Shown here piece after piece: positions 43,070 to 52,931 of a stretch of 64,000 nt of DNA. The notes under the pieces are model-generated. The model saw nothing but the letters and a program-made list of their open reading frames with translations. It ran no database searches and had not been told where the DNA came from. Source of the DNA: Chryseobacterium indoltheticum (GTDB lineage Bacteria > Bacteroidota > Bacteroidia > Flavobacteriales > Weeksellaceae); the NCBI RefSeq assembly GCF_003815915.1, contig NZ_CP033929.1, forward strand, positions 248,001 to 312,000, given 5' to 3'. Position numbers and translations under genes: made by a program. How positions within the stretch are numbered: position 1 is the stretch's first letter; each line of letters opens with the position of its first letter.

Positions 43070-43501
43070 TTATGGCTTTATTTCCACACTTTGCCGGCTC
43101 CACAATTTCCAGGCAGATTTCTTTTTAAGCCAGATTTCAAATAAAGCAAGTTTCATTTCAAAATCCTGATTTTTGTAAAGACCTGCAACTTTTACACTTC
43201 TTCGAATGCTTACCGTATTTTTAAACTGTTTTAATTCTGAAATTTCAAGTTGTATGATTTCTTTATAACTGACTTTTTTTGATGTAAAATCTTTCTTAAA
43301 ATCATCCAAATTTTGAATCCAGCCATTGGAATGTCCGAATGAAACGTCTGAACAAAACAAATCAACAATTTGAACATCATTTTTCATCATCAAAGAATCA
43401 AGCTTTTTTACTTGTAATAAAACAGCTTTCTCATCTTTTGAATAATTTTGAGAAAATCCAAAAACAAAGCAAAACAAAAATAGAATAGGGAAGAACCTCA
43501 T
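43070..43501 (-). CDS. Secreted NTF2-like (DUF4440-type) protein
   Basis: 143 residues with a signal peptide (MRFFPILFLFCFVFGFSQN). The rest looks like an NTF2/SnoaL-like cone fold: LLQVKKLDSLMMKNDVQIVDLFCSDVSFGHSNGWIQN, then paired strands ending LALFEIWLKKKSAWKLWSRQSV. DUF4440 proteins bind or convert small molecules. No catalytic assignment is possible. Confidence 0.72.
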   Translation of the reverse strand: MRFFPILFLFCFVFGFSQNYSKDEKAVLLQVKKLDSLMMKNDVQIVDLFCSDVSFGHSNGWIQNLDDFKKDFTSKKVSYKEIIQLEISELKQFKNTVSIRRSVKVAGLYKNQDFEMKLALFEIWLKKKSAWKLWSRQSVEIKP

Positions 43502-43530
43502 TTTAAAATTCTCAAATTAATCAATTTCAA

Positions 43531-44283
43531 TTATCCTTTTCTATAAATCGTCCTCGGCTCGCTCTGTGCGCTTGGATAAATCGTCATATCAGAAACCGTT
43601 ACGTGTTGCGGAGCATTGATACAATAGGCAATTGCATCAGCAATATCTTCAGCTTTTAAAGCCTCGTAACCTACATAAACTGTTGCTGCTCTTTCCTGAT
43701 CACCTTTAAATCTAATTAGTGAGAAATCAGTTTCTACAGCACCAGGCTGAATATTCGTTACCCTGATTCCGAATTCTGTAAGCTCGATTCTCATTCCTTC
43801 AGAAATAACATCGACTGCTTTTTTGGTAGCGCAATATACAACACCATTCGCATAGGTTTGTCTCGCTGCAACCGAACTGATATTAATGATTTGTCCGGAA
43901 TTTCTTTCCTTCATCATCGGAATAAGCGTTTTAGAAACGTATAAAAGACCTTTTACATTACCATCAATCATAGAATCCCAATCGTCTGTACTTCCTGCTG
44001 AAAGAGGCTCTAAACCATGCGCATTTCCGGCGTTATTAATTAATACATCAACCTTTTTCCATTCTTCCGGAAGCGATTCGATGGCAGTTTCAACTTCTTC
44101 AAGATTTCTAACATCAAATTTTAAACTAAAAACTTCTGTTAAAGCCGATAATTCTGTCTTTACAGACTCCAGAACTTCTGGCCGTCTTCCACAGATAATG
44201 ATTCTGTTTCTTTGTTTTGCTAAAAGTTCAGCGGTAGATTTTCCTATTCCGGAAGTCGCTCCGGTGATGAGTATTGTTTTCAT
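43531..44283 (-). CDS. SDR family oxidoreductase (YdfG-like)
   Basis: 250 residues. Cofactor motif TGATSGIGKSTAELL (residues 7-21), NNAG (near 86), catalytic Ser in INISSVAA and YCATKKA with the Tyr-x-x-x-Lys pair. Arg in CGRRPE near residue 33 favours NADP. The C-terminal PSAQSEPRTIYRKG block resembles YdfG-type 3-hydroxy acid dehydrogenases that oxidise L-allo-Thr or Ser. The substrate is family-based. Confidence 0.9.
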   Translation of the reverse strand: MKTILITGATSGIGKSTAELLAKQRNRIIICGRRPEVLESVKTELSALTEVFSLKFDVRNLEEVETAIESLPEEWKKVDVLINNAGNAHGLEPLSAGSTDDWDSMIDGNVKGLLYVSKTLIPMMKERNSGQIINISSVAARQTYANGVVYCATKKAVDVISEGMRIELTEFGIRVTNIQPGAVETDFSLIRFKGDQERAATVYVGYEALKAEDIADAIAYCINAPQHVTVSDMTIYPSAQSEPRTIYRKG

Positions 44284-44368
44284 AAAAAAATTTCATTTTT
44301 TAAATGTATCGATGTCCCAGTTTACCAATGATTGTTACATTGTTAAATTATTAGATTGCTACATTACT

Positions 44369-44740
44369 TTAGTTTGCATCAAATGCTTCAAAAGCATCGG
44401 TAATATGTTCTATAATTAAGTTTCCTTTTTCGTCGGGAAGTACAGAAATAATATCAAATCTTACTTCCTGATCTTTATTAAATTCTTCCATAAAATGATT
44501 GGCTGCAGTAACGATAAGCTTGATTTTACCTTTCGTAACCGCTTCCTGAGGCAGAATGAAAAAATCAGTTGACCTCGCTTTTACTTCGATCACAATAATT
44601 AAGTTGTCTTTTTCAGCAATAATATCGATCTCAGCTTTTTGATAACGGAAGTTTCTCACAAGAATTTTATAGCCGTTTTTCTGTAAAAACTGAACCGCTA
44701 AATCTTCTGCTTTCTTGCCAAAATCGTTGTGTGATGCCAT
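44369..44740 (-). CDS. YraN/UPF0102 nuclease-fold protein
   Basis: 123 residues. GKKAEDLAVQFLQKNGYKILVRNFRYQKAEIDII (residues 8-41) and IVIEVKAR (51-58) form the PD-(D/E)XK-like core with E36/D38 and E53-x-K55. The family is conserved but biologically obscure, with proposed roles in DNA repair or uptake. It overlaps the DoxX gene by 1 bp. Confidence 0.9.
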   Translation of the reverse strand: MASHNDFGKKAEDLAVQFLQKNGYKILVRNFRYQKAEIDIIAEKDNLIIVIEVKARSTDFFILPQEAVTKGKIKLIVTAANHFMEEFNKDQEVRFDIISVLPDEKGNLIIEHITDAFEAFDAN

Positions 44741-45090
44741 TATTTTCTAAATTGGTAAGCCCACCAGATTAATACAACCTGTAAAGGAAGCCTTAAAACA
44801 GTCAACCAAAAATATTTGTGATGAATTTGATAAAACTTTTTCGCCATCTCAATATTCGCCGGAAAAACTGCTATCAATAGAGCAATACAAAGATAAGCTC
44901 CCAGCTTTTGTGTTTCGGGAAAGAGGAGGAGGATTCCACATAAAATTTCTACTGCACCGCTGATGTAAACCATTTGCATATGATAAGGAATATAATCAGG
45001 CATTATTTTCATGAAAAAATGCGGTTTTACAAAGTGTAAAATTCCGGCAACAATCAGAAAAAATGCAAGTACAAATTTTGAGTGGAACAT
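44740..45090 (-). CDS. DoxX-like membrane protein
   Basis: 116 residues with about four transmembrane helices. The start FVLAFFLIVAGILHFVKPHFFMKIMPDYIPY and the following ISGAVEILCGILLLF are typical of the DoxX/MauE-like family. These are small membrane proteins with possible redox or quinone links. It lies 0 bp after ldcA and overlaps yraN, so it is part of a four-gene minus-strand cluster (46703 to 44369). Confidence 0.85.
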   Translation of the reverse strand: MFHSKFVLAFFLIVAGILHFVKPHFFMKIMPDYIPYHMQMVYISGAVEILCGILLLFPETQKLGAYLCIALLIAVFPANIEMAKKFYQIHHKYFWLTVLRLPLQVVLIWWAYQFRK

Positions 45091-46020
45091 TTATTTTTTA
45101 AAATTTAAAGACGTTTTTTCTCCAATCTTTAAAGAAACTTTGCTGCCAATAATCAGCGGTCGGTTATCCTTAATGTGACCATTTGGAAAATCAAAAACAA
45201 CTGGGAAGTTATACTTTGAAATTCTGTCTGAAATAAGTTTGTTTGCAAATTCATCAAAACTTTCTTCGTATTGTTTGTTGTCTTTTTCATCGCCCATATT
45301 GGTCATTCCACCCACTATCAAACCTTTTATTTTTGTAAAAACTCCGGCTAATTCAAGGCTCATCATCATTCTGTCGAGTGCGTAAAAATTTTCGCCAATA
45401 TCTTCGATGAATAATATTTTATCTTTAAAATCAAAAGAATATTTGGTTCCTAAAAGAGCATAAATTAGCGCTAAATTACCTCCAATTAATTCTCCTTCAA
45501 TATTTCCTTTCTTATTAAACTGACTTGATTCTAAGCTGTACTTCGGTGATTTTCCTTTTAAAATATCAAAAATAAGATCATAACTTTCTTCAGTAACTCC
45601 GAAGCTTGATGTTTTAATGGTTTGTGCGTGAATAGAAGCAAAACCTTTTTTCATCAAAAAACTTTGTATCACGGTATTATCAGAATAGCCAATGTACCAT
45701 TTCGGGTTTTTGCTAAATTCTTTTAAATTTAAACCATGAAGTAAATGTTGACAGCCATAACCGCCTCTTGAAGCCCAGACTGCAGAAATTTCGTTGTCAT
45801 TTAAAGCCCAATTTATGTCTTTCAATCTTTGGTCTTCGGTGCCTGCGTAATTGTATCCGTTTGAAAATTTTGTATAAAGATGTTCCCCTAAAATAGGTTC
45901 AAAACCTTTAGATTTGATCATTTCAATTCCTTTTTCCAATTGAGTTGGCTCAACTGAGCCTGCAGGAGAAATAATGGCAATTTTATCACCTTTTTTGATT
46001 GACTTTGGGAATATTTTCAT
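45091..46020 (-). CDS. ldcA: LD-carboxypeptidase (S66 family)
   Basis: 309 residues. SPAGSVEP near residue 18, ASRGGYGCQHLL (89-100) and WYIGYSDNTVI with the nucleophile Ser (about 114) define the S66 fold. The Glu/His of the triad should lie in LFIEDIGENFYALDRMMMSL and the end NFPVVFDFPNGHIKDN. It trims the terminal D-Ala from muropeptide tetrapeptides in recycling. It overlaps the upstream LysE gene by 4 bp. Confidence 0.93.
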   Translation of the reverse strand: MKIFPKSIKKGDKIAIISPAGSVEPTQLEKGIEMIKSKGFEPILGEHLYTKFSNGYNYAGTEDQRLKDINWALNDNEISAVWASRGGYGCQHLLHGLNLKEFSKNPKWYIGYSDNTVIQSFLMKKGFASIHAQTIKTSSFGVTEESYDLIFDILKGKSPKYSLESSQFNKKGNIEGELIGGNLALIYALLGTKYSFDFKDKILFIEDIGENFYALDRMMMSLELAGVFTKIKGLIVGGMTNMGDEKDNKQYEESFDEFANKLISDRISKYNFPVVFDFPNGHIKDNRPLIIGSKVSLKIGEKTSLNFKK

Positions 46021-46703
46021 CGATCTGTTTTGTATTTGAGTTCCTTTTTTTCGGCTTCTTCAAGTCGTTTATCAAACTGATTAAACATTTTGAAGCTTTG
46101 AAGGAAAATGAAAAAACTGAAAATAATCAGCACAACTCCCACACCTTTTCTAATGTTGTTTGCTAATCGCTGAGTAAGTTTATAATGAAATTGTTTTGCC
46201 AGAAAAATTTTAGCCAAATCAATTAAAAGATAGGTTGCAATGACGATGGCCAGATAAAGAATGAGCGTTTCTGTATCGGGATATTGATTGCGGACTCCAA
46301 TTACTGTTACTAACCAGAAAAGTATTACTCCGACATTCAAAAGGTTCAGTAAAAAACCGTTAATGAATGTTTTGAAATAATTCTGGCTTATTATTTTTTC
46401 TTCTCCAGGCAGATGCATTTTGGTTTTTGTCACCATCATGATAATTCCATATGCGAGAATAAGGATGGATGTAATTCTGTAAAATCCGGGATGCTTATCG
46501 ATAAGCTGTACAATATCGGCGCTTGCATAGTAAGCTGCAATGATACATAATAGATCAGCCGTAATTACGCCTAAATCTAGTGCCAATGCGTGTTTCGGGC
46601 CTCTTGTAAAGCTGGTTTCTATCAAGAGAAAAAAAATAGGACCTATGAAAACTAAGCTCAGCATGAAGCCCAGACCAATGGCCGAAAATACAAGTTCAAA
46701 CAT
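46017..46703 (-). CDS. LysE family translocator
   Basis: 228 residues with about six hydrophobic helices. The start AIGLGFMLSLVFIGPIFFLLIETSFTRGPKHALALDLGVITADLL is the LysE/RhtB signature (PxGP-like turn, then GxxxALxxxxG). Such carriers export amino acids. The C-terminal tail is charged (EEAEKKELKYKTDR). The substrate is unknown. It heads the cluster with ldcA, the DoxX gene and yraN. Confidence 0.87.
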   Translation of the reverse strand: MFELVFSAIGLGFMLSLVFIGPIFFLLIETSFTRGPKHALALDLGVITADLLCIIAAYYASADIVQLIDKHPGFYRITSILILAYGIIMMVTKTKMHLPGEEKIISQNYFKTFINGFLLNLLNVGVILFWLVTVIGVRNQYPDTETLILYLAIVIATYLLIDLAKIFLAKQFHYKLTQRLANNIRKGVGVVLIIFSFFIFLQSFKMFNQFDKRLEEAEKKELKYKTDR

Positions 46704-46805
46704 TTAAATTTGTTTCTATCCCAAATTTAAAAATTATATTTCTATTTGTCTGCAAAAATGAGTTTTTTAAGCCTGAATTGTTTCATAAAGACTTTTTTAA
46801 CCAAA

Positions 46806-46832
46806 AAAGACTGCCACAATTGGGCAGTCTTT
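46806..46832 (-). terminator. Terminator of rnr
   Basis: Stem AAAGACTGCC / GGGCAGTCTTT with a 6-nt loop, 20 bp past the rnr stop and before the LysE gene. Confidence 0.7.
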
Positions 46833-46852
46833 CGTATAATTTTTTTTAATTC

Positions 46853-49003
46853 TTATTCAACAATTTTAAAATCGAGTTGTTTCTGAATCAAATTAGCTTT
46901 TACCACTTTAATCTGAACATTATCACCCAATTGATATCTGTTTCCGGTACGAGATCCGTACACTGCGTGTGTCGCTTTGTCGTAAGTATAAGAATCATCC
47001 ATCAAATCGCGAAGCTTAATTAAACCTTCTGCACCGTTTTCAGGAATTTCTACCCAGAAACCAAATTCTGCAACTCCGGAAATAACTCCTGTGAAAGTTT
47101 CTCCTAAATGTTTTTCCATGAATTTTACCTGCATAAATTTGATAGAATCTCTTTCTGCATCGGCTGCCAAACGCTCCATTGCACTGCAGTGTTTTGCCTT
47201 TTCTTCCAGCTCATTTCTGTCGGGAGATTTGCCTCCGTCTAAATAATGCTGCAACAATCTGTGCGCCAGCAAATCGGGATAACGACGAATAGGAGAGGTG
47301 AAGTGCGAATAATAATCAAATCCTAAGCCGTAGTGACCGATAGGATCTGTAGAATAAACGGCTTTACTCATACTTCGCATCGCCAAGGTTTCGATCATAT
47401 TTTCTTCGCCTTTTCCTTTTACATCTTTCAGTAAAGTATTTAAAGATTCTGCTACTTTTTTGGTATTGGCAAGATCCATTTTATATCCAAAAGTAGAAAC
47501 GAAATCTCTTAAAGCTTCCAGTTTTGCAGGATCCGGATCATCGTGAATTCTGTAGATGAATGTATTATTATTTGGCTGACCTTTTTTCAACGAAACAAAT
47601 TCTGAAACTTTTTTATTGGCCAGCAACATAAACTCCTCGATCAGGTGATTAGAATCTTTACTGATTTTAAAATAAACTCCAATCGGCTGATTATTTTCAT
47701 CTAAATTAAATCGAACCTCACTTCTGTCAAATGTAATTGCACCGTTTTTGATACGAGCTGCACGCATGATCTTAGCCAGACCATCTAAAACATTGATCTC
47801 TTCCTGCAAATCGCCTTCTTTGGTCTCAATTCTTTCCTGAGCTTCTTCATAGGTGAATCTTCTGTCAGAGTGAATGACCGTTCTTCCAAACCATTCTTTT
47901 TGGATCTCTGCTTTGTCATTCAATTCAAAAACGGCAGAAAAAGTATATTTATCTTCATTCGGACGAAGCGAACAAACATCATTACTCAAAACTTCCGGAA
48001 GCATCGGTACAACACGGTCTACCAGGTAAACAGAAGTCGCTCTTTCGTACGCTTCATCATCCAAAATAGTTCCCGGAACCACATAATGTGAAACATCAGC
48101 AATGTGAACACCGACTTCCCAATTTCCGTTTTCAAGCTTGCGCATCGATAAGGCATCATCAAAATCTTTTGCATCTTTCGGGTCAATGGTAAACGTTAAA
48201 ACATCACGCATATCCCAACGTTTTGCAGCTTCTTCATCAGTTATTGTTCGGTCTATTTTATCGGCATCTCTTTCCACTTCTTCAGGGAATTCGTAAGGTA
48301 AACCGTATTCTGCAAGAATAGAGTGAATCTCCGTTTCATGATCTCCGGGATTTCCTAAAACCTGTAAAATTTCACCTTCAGGATTTTTGTCTCCCGCTTT
48401 CCATTCGGTCATTTTTACAACGACTTTATTACCGTTTTCTGCACCGTTTATTTTTCCTTTCGGAATAAAAATATCAGTGTTAATGGTTTTTTTATCGCAA
48501 ACTACAAATCCGAATTCTTTATGTGGAACCAATTGAAAAGTACCTACAAATTCTGATCTTTTTCTCTCCAGAACTTCTAAAACAGAGCCTTCTAATTTTT
48601 TACCTTTAAAATTATAGGTAACAATTAAAACTTTATCACCCTGCAAAGCGTCTTTCACATTTTTTGAATGAATAAAGACATCATCTTTAAGATTTTCTAC
48701 GGTAACATAAGCATTTCCGCTTTGGTTGAAATCTATCGTTCCCGTTAAAGTACCTTCGATATTAAGATTGATGCTGTATTTTCCTTTTTCGGTTTCTTTA
48801 ATTCTTTGGCTTGACAAAAGTTTGTGCAAAGCCTGTATAACCATCTCACGCTGTCTTGGATTTTTATGATCTATTCCGTCTGAGATTTGTTTGTAATTGT
48901 AGATTTTAGTTTGATTTTGATTCATAAATTTCATGATCAATCTTCCGATTTCCATTAATTTGTGATCATTTTTCTGACTTATATATTTTTTCTTTTTTGG
49001 CAT
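46853..49003 (-). CDS. rnr: Ribonuclease R
   Basis: 716 residues. The order is an N-terminal helix-turn-helix-like part (IGRLIMKFMNQNQTKIYNYKQISDGIDHKNPRQREMV), cold-shock OB domains (GTIDFNQSGNAYVTVENLKDDVFIHSKN), the RNB catalytic domain with TIDPKDAKDFDDALS (Asp cluster near 278) and HIADVSHYV, then a C-terminal S1 domain ending QLDFKIVE. This 3'-5' exoribonuclease degrades structured RNA and acts in rRNA quality control. Confidence 0.96.
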   Translation of the reverse strand: MPKKKKYISQKNDHKLMEIGRLIMKFMNQNQTKIYNYKQISDGIDHKNPRQREMVIQALHKLLSSQRIKETEKGKYSINLNIEGTLTGTIDFNQSGNAYVTVENLKDDVFIHSKNVKDALQGDKVLIVTYNFKGKKLEGSVLEVLERKRSEFVGTFQLVPHKEFGFVVCDKKTINTDIFIPKGKINGAENGNKVVVKMTEWKAGDKNPEGEILQVLGNPGDHETEIHSILAEYGLPYEFPEEVERDADKIDRTITDEEAAKRWDMRDVLTFTIDPKDAKDFDDALSMRKLENGNWEVGVHIADVSHYVVPGTILDDEAYERATSVYLVDRVVPMLPEVLSNDVCSLRPNEDKYTFSAVFELNDKAEIQKEWFGRTVIHSDRRFTYEEAQERIETKEGDLQEEINVLDGLAKIMRAARIKNGAITFDRSEVRFNLDENNQPIGVYFKISKDSNHLIEEFMLLANKKVSEFVSLKKGQPNNNTFIYRIHDDPDPAKLEALRDFVSTFGYKMDLANTKKVAESLNTLLKDVKGKGEENMIETLAMRSMSKAVYSTDPIGHYGLGFDYYSHFTSPIRRYPDLLAHRLLQHYLDGGKSPDRNELEEKAKHCSAMERLAADAERDSIKFMQVKFMEKHLGETFTGVISGVAEFGFWVEIPENGAEGLIKLRDLMDDSYTYDKATHAVYGSRTGNRYQLGDNVQIKVVKANLIQKQLDFKIVE

Positions 49004-49405
49004 TTTTAAATTTTATTTTTAATATAATTATCATTTTTTTGATAATTGTTTTTGTGTTTGGTAATAATTATTGATATTATTTTGAAGTACAATTCTTACT
49101 CCAAATTACTCTACAATTCCTCGATTTTTACTTTTTGTGAAATTTTGGTTTATTCTTATTTTCAGAAACAAATAATATGGAATACTTTTCTCGCATAAAT
49201 GAATACATCGCTTTAAGTGTGCGTTATTTCTTTATATAAAATTAAGTACAGCGCAGAACTAAATTTGCATAAATTTAAAACAAATATGGAGAAGAATTGT
49301 GAAAAATTTTCTGATAATCTCATTAAAACTATCTGAAACTTCATAGGAATCAACAGTTGAGTAATTGCTGTCGGACGATGCAAATATATAAAATAAAAAA
49401 TAAAT
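49004..49405. other. Gene-free stretch upstream of rnr
   Basis: AT-rich and without a credible ORF. It must contain the rnr promoter but no clear TAnnTTTG box was found. It ends at the rpiB terminator. Nothing else seen. Confidence 0.45.
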
Positions 49406-49433
49406 AAGGCTTGTAATTTGATTTACAAGCCTT
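49406..49433 (-). terminator. Terminator of rpiB
   Basis: Perfect 11-bp stem AAGGCTTGTAA / TTACAAGCCTT followed on the minus strand by ATTTATTTTTTATTTT, 8 bp past the stop. Confidence 0.8.
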
Positions 49434-49440
49434 TATCAAT

Positions 49441-49875
49441 TTAGCAGAATGCAATTTTGTCTACTCTGTTTTGGTGTCTTCCTCCTTCAAATTCTGTATT
49501 CAAAAAAGTTTTTACAATTTCCAAAGCATATTCTTTAGCTACAAATCTTGCAGGTAATGCAACCATATTTGCATTATTATGTTGTTTAGATAAAGCCGCA
49601 ATTTCAGGCATCCAACAAAGTGCACAACGAATTCCCTGGTGTTTGTTAGCAGAAAGCTGTACGCCTTGTCCACTTCCGCATACCAAAATTCCTAGTTCAT
49701 TTTCTCCATTTTCAACAGAAGAAGCTGCAGGATGTACAAAATCGGGATAATCTACACTTTCAAGAGAATGAGTTCCAAAATCCTGAATTTCATAATCATC
49801 TTTTAACTGCTGTTTCAAATATTCTTTATACTCAAAACCCGCGTGATCTCCGGCGATAGCAATTTTTCTTTTCAT
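49441..49875 (-). CDS. rpiB: Ribose-5-phosphate isomerase B
   Basis: 144 residues of the RpiB/LacAB fold. IAGDHAGFEYKEYLK (residues 7-21), VCGSGQGVQLSANKHQGIRCALCW (68-91, with the active-site Cys at C69) and HNNANMVALPARF are diagnostic. It interconverts ribose-5-phosphate and ribulose-5-phosphate. It lies next to the large intergenic region proposed as a possible origin. Confidence 0.95.
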   Translation of the reverse strand: MKRKIAIAGDHAGFEYKEYLKQQLKDDYEIQDFGTHSLESVDYPDFVHPAASSVENGENELGILVCGSGQGVQLSANKHQGIRCALCWMPEIAALSKQHNNANMVALPARFVAKEYALEIVKTFLNTEFEGGRHQNRVDKIAFC

Positions 49876-50589
49876 TTTTACTTTATTTATTATACTTTAT
49901 TTATATCTGCAGCATTAAATCTTTGGCAAAGTTACATTAAATCAGAATTTAATCATATTTGTTTAGTAGGTTTATATGAGAATTCCAATGAGGAAACATA
50001 ATTATTAATCTAGATATACCGATAAATAGCTTCCATTTTTATCTTTCATTTATTCAAATTTGATTAGTTTTTTCAGTAAATTGACGTTATAAAAATGTAC
50101 AAAGGACTTGCAATAGATTTAACATAACTTTTCAATTCACCTAAATATTTAGTTTAAATTTTACTTGATAGGAATTGAACTACTTATATTAATCAACATT
50201 TCTATACAATCACTATTTCATCCGTAAAAGCAAAATATTTGTCTTTTTTCAGCATATTAATTTTCTATAACTAAGTCTGCAATCGTATTCTGTTAACTTA
50301 CTTTTTAAAGCAAATAGTAATACAGTTACTTCCTCCAAATCTTTCATAATGATAAATATTTCTTTTGCGTTACATCTCCTCAGAACAAACTTTTAACAAG
50401 TCAACGAATAAAAATAGATTTCTATGTATATAATGTTTGAGAGGGTTGTAGTATAGTATTATTCTTCTAAAGCAGTTACTAACAACAATTGTAAAATTCA
50501 ATATATTGATTTTCAATATCATCCTAATTCTAACTTTGTCATTTTCCAACATTTTTAATAATTGTTAATTAAATTCTAACAAAATGTTA

Positions 50590-50890
50590 AAAGCACTGTG
50601 AATAACTGTGGAAAACTTCGCCGAACATAATGTTTTTTTCTTGCGAAAAATGTTGTAATGAAAGTAACCTCCTAATTATTGAGCAAAAATTTTTAAAAAC
50701 TTTCTTCAGACTATTCTTTAGTTTTTCCATAATTCAGTTATTAAGAATTGCGATCGTGGAAAAGTTATCAATATTTGTTAGTAAGTACCCGAAAAATCAG
50801 ATTTACAGCATTTTAATTTGTGAATTAAATATGAATTATCAAAAAAATACATGTTATCAACTTTTAGGTTTAAAGTTATCCCCGTTACTA
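50590..50890. other. DnaA-box-like cluster, possible oriC, in a 1.26-kb gene-free region
   Basis: The gap 49876-51136 holds no credible gene. Within it lie degenerate DnaA boxes: TGTGAATAA (50597-50605), TGTGGAAAA (50607-50615), CGTGGAAAA (50755-50763), TTATCAATA (50765-50773), TTATCAACT (50854-50862) and TTATCCCCG (50876-50884). None is the exact TTATCCACA. The surrounding 49.9-50.6 kb is very AT-rich and could serve as an unwinding region. Two parS sites lie 3 and 5 kb away. Confidence 0.5.
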
Positions 50891-51023
50891 ACAATACTCA
50901 ACAACAGTACTCATTCTTTCTTTTAAAAAAAAAGTGAATAATGTTGATTGGTGGGTGAGAGCTTTGTTCAGAATTTTTTGAAAACTTTTGAAAGATTCGA
51001 TTTTTTGCGAGACTTTAAAATCT

Positions 51024-51113
51024 TACATTTGTGAAACAAAATTTCAAAAGAAATGATGAAATCGGTCTGAGCTTTGAAAATTCAAAATTTTAATTGAGTA
51101 AAACGATTTCATC
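51024..51113 (+). promoter_or_regulatory. pgk promoter box and structured leader
   Basis: TACATTTG (51024-51031) matches TAnnTTTG and predicts a leader of about 100 nt before the ATG at 51137. Inside the leader GATGAAATCG (51055-51064) pairs perfectly with CGATTTCATC (51104-51113), and TTGAAAATTCAA (51074-51085) forms an inner palindrome. A regulatory or mRNA-stabilising hairpin is possible. Confidence 0.5.
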
Positions 51114-51136
51114 GGACAAAAAATATAGATTTAGGT

Positions 51137-52327
51137 ATGAAAACAATTAATGATTTCAATTTTAAAGACAAGAAAGCTCTGGTAAGAGTAGATTTTAATG
51201 TTCCGCAGGACGATCAGTTGAAAGTAACTGATAATACCAGAATTGTTGCTGTAAAACCTACAGTTGATAAAATTCTTAAAGATGGCGGTTCCGTGATTTT
51301 AATGGCTCACTTGGGAAGACCGAAAGGAGAAGTGAAAGATGAGTTTTCTTTAAAACATATTGTAGATGAAGTATCTAATGTATTGGGTAAGGAAGTAAAA
51401 TTTGTTGATGAATGTGTAGGAGAGAAAGCTGAGCAAGCTGCTTCTGAGCTGAACGCCGGAGAAATTCTTTTATTAGAGAATTTGCGTTTTCATAATGAGG
51501 AAGAAAAGGGTGATGAAGCTTTTGCTGAAAAGCTTTCTAAGTTAGGTGATGCTTATGTGAATGATGCATTTGGTACTGCTCACAGAGCACATGCTTCAAC
51601 GGCTGTTATCGCTAAATTTTTTACGTCAACTAAATTTTTCGGTTTACTTATGGCTAAAGAGCTTCAGGCAATCGATCGAGTTTTAAAAAGTGGTGAAAAG
51701 CCTATTACAGCTATACTTGGAGGATCTAAAGTTTCAACTAAAATTACCATTATAGAAAATATTCTACCTGCAGTTGATAATTTAATTATTGGTGGAGGTA
51801 TGGCTTTTACTTTCATTAAAGCTCTTGGCGGTAAAATTGGTACTTCATTAGTAGAAGAAGATAAATTACCTTTGGCTCTGGAAATTTTAGGAAAAGCAAA
51901 AGAACATAATGTAAAAGTATATCTTCCTTCAGATACCATTATTGCTGAAAGTTTCAGTAATGATGCTGATAAAAAAGAAGTTGATATCTACGAAATTCCT
52001 GAAGGATGGATGGGATTGGATGCTGGTCCGAAATCAAGAGATCAATTCAATGATGTTTTATTAAATTCCAGAACAATTCTTTGGAACGGCCCGATCGGAG
52101 TTTTTGAAATGTCTAATTTTTCAGCTGGGACTATAGCTTTAGGTGATAGTATTGCAGAAGCTACAAAATTAGGTGCTTTCTCTTTAGTTGGAGGTGGAGA
52201 TAGCGTGGCTTTTGTTAAACAATTCGGTTATGGTGAAAAAGTTAGTTACGTTTCTACCGGCGGTGGGGCAATGCTAGAAAGTTTAGAAGGATTGGAACTT
52301 CCTGGAGTTGCTGCTATCAATAACTAA
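51137..52327 (+). CDS. pgk: Phosphoglycerate kinase
   Basis: 396 residues, normal length. VRVDFNVP (residues 16-23), [10 protein letters not shown] (54-63), LLENLRFH and the C-terminal [13 protein letters not shown] with [13 protein letters not shown] are the substrate and ATP-binding signatures. It makes ATP from 1,3-bisphosphoglycerate in glycolysis. Monocistronic, with its own long leader and terminator. Confidence 0.97.
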   Translation: MKTINDFNFKDKKALVRVDFNVPQDDQLKVTDNTRIVAVKPTVDKILKDGGSVILMAHLGRPKGEVKDEFSLKHIVDEVSNVLGKEVKFVDECVGEKAEQAASELNAGEILLLENLRFHNEEEKGDEAFAEKLSKLGDAYVNDAFGTAHRAHASTAVIAKFFTSTKFFGLLMAKELQAIDRVLKSGEKPITAILGGSKVSTKITIIENILPAVDNLIIGGGMAFTFIKALGGKIGTSLVEEDKLPLALEILGKAKEHNVKVYLPSDTIIAESFSNDADKKEVDIYEIPEGWMGLDAGPKSRDQFNDVLLNSRTILWNGPIGVFEMSNFSAGTIALGDSIAEATKLGAFSLVGGGDSVAFVKQFGYGEKVSYVSTGGGAMLESLEGLELPGVAAINN

Positions 52328-52345
52328 ACAATAAAAATATATTGA

Positions 52346-52370
52346 AAGTCTGCTAAATATTAGCAGACTT
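52346..52370 (+). terminator. pgk terminator
   Basis: Perfect 11-bp stem AAGTCTGCTAA / TTAGCAGACTT with a 3-nt loop followed by TTTTCTT. Confidence 0.85.
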
Positions 52371-52842
52371 TTTTCTTAATTCAGTTAAATACTCTTGATT
52401 TCTCTGTTATATAAATATTTTTAGCTGTTTGATTTGTATAGGAGATAATTTCCTTCAAAGTTTTAATACTTTCCCTATCTGTTATATTGTATTCTTATCA
52501 ATTAAAAATAATACAGGCGATTCTCAGAGCCTTTATTTTAAATTACAGATATACTTACTTTCTTAAATTTTTTTAATCTCTCCCAAAAATGAAAATAATA
52601 ATATTTGTATAATTTTTTACTTTTATTTTTCTATTCCTTTTACTGCATAATTCTTAATCAAAAAAAATATAAGGGATTCTCATGCGGTTAGTTTAGTTCT
52701 AAACATATTTTCTTTTTGTACTGAAAAATAGCAATACTAACATTTAACTAATATTTTTTATTATTATAATCTTTTTTAAAAGTCAGATTTAGAATAGAAA
52801 ATATAACTACAAGTCAGAGTGGGGTAGTATCAGATAAAATTA
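52371..52842. other. Gene-free AT-rich stretch between pgk and the methyltransferase gene
   Basis: No credible ORF. TTATCAATTAAAAATAATAC...GCGATTCTCA near 52496 is imperfectly repeated as TTAATCAAAAAAAATATAAG...GGATTCTCA near 52654. It may be a decayed repeat. Nothing else recognised. Confidence 0.4.
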
Positions 52843-52874
52843 AAAAAACTCGAAATTTTGTTTCGAGTTTTTTA
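52843..52874. terminator. Terminator downstream of the methyltransferase gene
   Basis: Stem AAAACTCGAAA / TTTCGAGTTTT flanked by A and T runs, 58 bp past the minus-strand stop. Confidence 0.7.
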
Positions 52875-52931
52875 ATTTTTTTGTAAAAATGGTAAAAATT
52901 GACCTTTAGAAATAGGGCAAAAATCGATTTT

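Noticed and set aside
50370..50926. Two ORFs in the large rpiB-pgk gap
   Set aside because: Low-complexity, AT-driven frames without a ribosome site or recognisable features, and they cover the DnaA-box-like cluster.
52371..52842. Repeat pair near 52496 and 52654 as a CRISPR or mobile element
   Set aside because: Only two imperfect copies, no regular spacing and no transposase or cas gene.
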